In this document: in pieces, positions 60,843-64,000 of the stretch
Layout: every line of letters starts with the position of its first letter
How positions within the stretch are numbered: position 1 is the first letter of the stretch
Origin: Takakia lepidozioides
Lineage: Eukaryota > Streptophyta > Takakiopsida > Takakiales > Takakiaceae
Length of the DNA: 64,000 bases
Assembly: GCA_030704615.1 (NCBI GenBank)
Contig: CM060733.1
Location: 43,152,001-43,216,000, forward strand
Reading direction: 5' to 3'
The notes under the pieces: model-generated
What the model was told of the DNA's origin: nothing
Seen by the model: only the letters and a program-made list of their open reading frames with translations
Databases searched by the model: none
Program-made: the position numbers and the translations under genes

Positions 60843-61103
60843 GTCAGGGGCTCATCGTCCACGGTTATGGTGGACTAACTTGATGCTACCCGCACTGCTC
60901 AAGCGTGCATTTGATGGGGTGCAGCGGCCAGCACACCTCACAGTGGATAGCATTTTGGACACAGGGAGGCAGTCTCAGCAGTGAGACACGATGACCGTTC
61001 GCCTTTGGCAGTGGTCAACAAGGTGGGTCAACCACGAGCAGCACTACCTACACTACTCAGCTTCCCAGGATCGCATGATTTCCGGGATGGTGGACTTGGC
61101 CTC
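60843..61103 (+). repeat. second copy of methyltransferase segment 60101-60362
   Basis: A direct duplicate with a few substitutions and one missing base (CAGCATGTGAG versus CAGCAGTGAG). It ends abruptly at GGACTTGGCCTC, where unrelated repeat DNA begins. Confidence 0.85.
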
Positions 61104-61716
61104 AAATCATGGTACTAACAGGAGCCAACAGCCCACATTTGCAGGTTGGACAAACTTCTGCACATCGTACATTAAAAAAAAGCCACACCTTGCGATTGCG
61201 GTTGTCGCACCCTCGTGAAGGATCTTTAAAAACCTCATGCCAGCTCTGCTCCATGATTCAAATTCAGGGCCGAGTCTGATGAGAGGGCAAAATAGGCTGA
61301 AATAGGTCGAAGAAGAAGGTGCCCTCACCACATTGTCCTCAACCTTGTGTCATGACCCATGGAGGATTTGACTGACCATGAACCCAAGATGACCTCTTGT
61401 GTGTGCTGCTTGTGTCTGTAGTTAGGTAATGTCGGATTGGTTAGTGAGAACCACCACGGTGCAGCTGAGTGGGCAGAGATTGAAACACGGCATGCTAAGA
61501 CCAAGCTAACTCTCCCAAGAACCTTGTAAACATCAGGAAGAATACCAAATCATGGTACTAACAGGAGCCAACAACCCACATTTGCAGGATGGACAAACTT
61601 CTTCACATCGTACATTAAGAAAAAGCCACACCTTGCGATTGCGGTTCTCCCACCATCGTGAAGGATCTTTAAGAAACTCATGCCAGCTCTGCTCTGTGCT
61701 GTAAAATCAGGGCCGA
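61104..61716 (+). repeat. duplicated filler repeat, also at 31.7 kb
   Basis: 61104-61251 and 61549-61694 are near-identical direct copies starting AAATCATGGTACTAACAGG. The segment between them, 61267-61546, matches 31704-31966. The result is an A-B-A arrangement inserted between the methyltransferase copy and the integrase. Confidence 0.75.
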
Positions 61717-62053
61717 GCGGGTAGAGATTGAAACACGGCCTGCTAAGACGAAGCTGACTCTCCCAAGAACGGCGAGCTCCCAGCCGAAACCTCCTCGCAC
61801 ACATACCCTAGCGTTTCTAGGGTTGCTTGCTTCAGATGCGAAGGTTGCTCCAACTGCGGGCCTCCCATGCATGTTTGCCCTCCCTCCCGCTCGCTCTAAG
61901 TCTGTTCACGCTACCGTGATGGGCAACTTTTTAAGTTTTTTAACCTTTTTGTAAACCCTAAAAGCCCCTTTTTGATTTTCTTTTCTTTTTTTGATTTTCT
62001 TAAAGGAAACCACAAGCCCTTGAGGAGGGGAAAAATTCACCCGCCTTCAGATC

Positions 62054-63031
62054 GTGCCTCACCCAACACAGCGTGCACGGTTAGTGCGACATGCCCATGA
62101 GGAGTTGGGGCATTTTGGAGTGCGACGCACTCATAGTTTACTGCAGGGGCAGTATTGGTGGCGTGGTATGCACACAGAGGTGCAACAGTTTGTGGCTAGG
62201 TGCATGGTGTGTGACAGGGTGCGTGCTTCATTCAACGCCCCTACCCCACAGTTGCATCCTTTACCCATCATGGGATTGGGCTACAGGTGGAGTCTTGACT
62301 TCGCAGGGCCTTTGTCACTGACGATGCGTCACTACAGATATGTGTTGGTGATGGTGAAGCACTTTTCCAAGTGGATTGAATTGGTTCCATTGCCTGACAA
62401 GGCTAGTGAGGGGGCTGCGTATGCATTCCTGGATCGTGTGCTTAGCCGATTCGGTGCTCCAGCTGAGGTACTCACGGACCAAGGAAGAGAGTTCTTGGGG
62501 GAGTTTCAGGCTTTGTGTGATAAAGCCTTGATAGACCACCGTACCACTTCTCGGGATCATCCTGAGACCGATGGCTTGGCAGAGAGAGTGGTGCACATGG
62601 TGAAGAGGGGTTTGCATAAGTATGGCTTGCAAAAAGGACACCTAGGAGATTGGGATCTTCAGGTACCTTGGTTAGCCATGGGCTACAGGTTCAGCAAGCA
62701 AGCATCACTTGCCTCCTTCTCACCATATTTTCTTCTCTTTGGCCGAGAGCCGGATTTGCCTGCATCTATTCGCAGGGAGGCTGCAGTAGTCCTCAACCTT
62801 GATGATCCGGATGTGTGGACACAAGCATGTGCCCAACGGGCAGAGTTGTTCAAGAGAGTTATGCCTATGGCTTTTGAGAATCTTGCTATTGCCCAACACC
62901 GAGACACATTGAGTATGCCACTATACGTGGAGGGGGATATCGGCCAGGTGTTCGGCATTTCCACCCTGGGGACTATGTGTATCTGCAGCAGACAGCGCCT
63001 ACGACCTTGGATGTCACAACATGACATGTGA
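62054..63031 (+). mobile_element. Ty3/gypsy integrase
   Basis: An HHCC zinc domain (HAHEELGHFGVRRT ... CMVCDRV) precedes the DDE core: Asp in SLDFAGPL, Asp in LTDQGREFLG, Glu in HPETDGLAERVV. The C-terminal GYRFSKQASL, SPYFLLFGREPDLP and, in a shifted frame after about 62935, FHPGDYVYLQQTAPTTLDV follow. Integrase inserts the element's DNA copy into the chromosome. Reverse transcriptase and RNase H are missing upstream, where filler repeats lie. The core is intact but the tail carries a frameshift and a TGA. Confidence 0.85.
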
Positions 63032-63052
63032 TTCTAAGGGTCAGGGAGGTGT

Positions 63053-63334
63053 GTGCCTTCAGGAGTGTTGATTCTGGAGGGTCGAGATGACATGGTATGG
63101 AAGGACCATGTGCGTAATTGTGCGCCATGTCACCTTCCACATGTGGATGGGAGGATAGATCCCAACCTTGCAGTGGTACCTGCAGGATTGCGTTGCATGC
63201 TATGTGGGCATGCTTGTGGTGCCGTCACTATGCTGGTGTGTGATCGATGCTCAAGAGGTTGGCACATGAGATGCTTGACACCTCTTGAGAGGGTTCCTGA
63301 TGGAGATTGGCTATGTCCACACTGTTTGGGATAG
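63053..63334 (+). mobile_element. PHD finger at the end of the gypsy polyprotein
   Basis: After the integrase tail the frame returns to LEGRDDMVWKDHVRNCAPCH and a complete C4HC3 PHD finger: CMLCG, CGAVTMLVCDRC, GWHMRCLTPL, GDWLCPHC, with stop at 63334. PHD fingers commonly read histone H3 tails. The position corresponds to that of the chromodomain in chromoviruses, suggesting a role in choosing insertion sites. It is offset from the integrase frame by small indels, so this copy is inactive as a fusion. Confidence 0.7.
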
Positions 63335-63596
63335 TGGTAGTGGATATGACTAGTGGCAGCTCACAAGACATGGGAGGCCAAACTCATAGGACTCAATACC
63401 CAAGATCTCAGGCTCAAGTTCACAGGTTGCAAGACGGCGACTAACGATGGGGCAACTCTTGTACCCGGCCTCTTGATCTATCGAGTTTGAGTATAGTAGG
63501 GACAGTGGTGGAGGACTTAGTGAGGCTATGGCCACTATCACATCTTGTGGCTACCTGGACTTAGAGGGACCTAAGCGCCAACTAGGGTGGCGATTG
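63335..63596. other. 3' untranslated part of the gypsy element
   Basis: No coding features. It ends with the purine-rich GGGTGGCGATTG just before TGATGG, which could be the polypurine tract beside the 3' LTR. Confidence 0.35.
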
Positions 63597-64000
63597 TGAT
63601 GGACTAGTGGCTGCACTAGTGGTGGCTAGTGGTGGACTAGTGACAGCCTAGTGATGGACTAGTGGCTGCCCTAGTGGTGGCTAGTGGCAGCCTAGTGGTT
63701 GGACTAGTGGCTGCACTAGTGGTGGCTAGTGGCAGCCTAGTGGTTGGATTAGTGGCTGCACTAGTGGTGACTAGTGGTGGCTAGTGGCAGCCTAGTGGTG
63801 CACTAGTGATAGACTAGTGTTTGGTGTGCACATATGTTGTGTGGTTTGGATAGCGATGTAGTTATGTAGCGATATGTATGCGCACGACAGCTGTCAAGTT
63901 ATTTTACCACTAGTTTGAAGTTAGCCAGGAAATAGCTAGCTTTTATATATTGACATTTGGGATTGACCCAAGTGTCAATCCAGGGGCCAATACATGTTTG
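63597..64000 (+). repeat. probable start of 3' LTR with a 45-base minisatellite
   Basis: TGATGGACTAGTGG follows a purine-rich tract, as an LTR start would. From here to about 63825 the sequence is built of variants of TAGTGGCTGC, TAGTGGTGGC and TAGTGGCAGCC, with a higher-order unit of about 45 bases and many ACTAGT palindromes. The LTR would run past the window end, so its other terminus is not visible. Confidence 0.45.

Noticed and set aside
63597-63825. CRISPR-like regular repeats
   Set aside because: Units are directly adjacent variants without unique spacers, in a plant LTR context; this is a minisatellite.

Overview
The window is nuclear DNA from a land plant, most likely a seed-free one (fern, lycophyte or bryophyte); this is an inference. 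Genes carry many phase-consistent spliceosomal introns. Plant-specific families are present (COI1, GT34 xyloglucan xylosyltransferase, BYPASS1/DUF793, CCX exchanger, HPY2-type NSE2, DUF1997, PPR and OSB fragments). Much of the space between genes is decayed LINE and Ty3/gypsy material. The COI1 ligand pocket has Val where Arabidopsis has Ala384, as in Marchantia.

Layout. 0.2-4.0 kb (+): decayed CWH43-like membrane protein with an EEP domain. 4.7-8.1 kb (+): five-exon gene with a SAP-like N-terminus and a repeated C-terminal motif. 9.8-13.0 kb (+): intact four-exon COI1 jasmonate receptor. 14.8-16.1 kb (+): xyloglucan xylosyltransferase broken by one missing base. 18.1-19.4 kb (+): frameshifted BPS1-like copy; 22.5-23.6 kb (-): intact BPS1-like gene. 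25.7-31.8 kb: LINE, CACTA, PPR and OSB debris with several duplications. 32.4-35.5 kb (-): four-exon CCX exchanger. 36.5-39.2 kb (-): four-exon NSE2/MMS21 SUMO ligase with a very long N-terminal extension. 40.2-54.1 kb (-): about 20 exons encoding one polypeptide of about 1,200 residues in which an SbcD/Mre11-type nuclease precedes an SbcC/Rad50-type ATPase, behind a transit-peptide-like leader. 54.3-55.6 kb: LINE ends. 57.1-58.1 kb (-): single-exon DUF1997 plastid-type protein. 58.3-64 kb (+): mosaic of a LINE ORF, a cytosine-5 DNA methyltransferase domain, duplicated filler, a Ty3/gypsy integrase, a PHD finger and the probable start of an LTR.

How they fit together. Two neighbouring minus-strand genes concern genome stability: NSE2 is the SUMO ligase of SMC5/6, and the SbcD-SbcC fusion looks like a one-chain Mre11-Rad50 machine, probably organellar. 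The OSB fragments nearby come from a family that controls organellar recombination, but they are decayed. The right end shows a retroelement that took up a DNA methylation writer and a PHD reader.

The main results are the intact SbcD-SbcC fusion, the methyltransferase/PHD retroelement mosaic, the COI1 pocket residue, the unusual NSE2 extension and three GC-AG introns inferred from reading phase. Exon boundaries were set by eye from splice signals, phase and family motifs; no alignment or database search was run.
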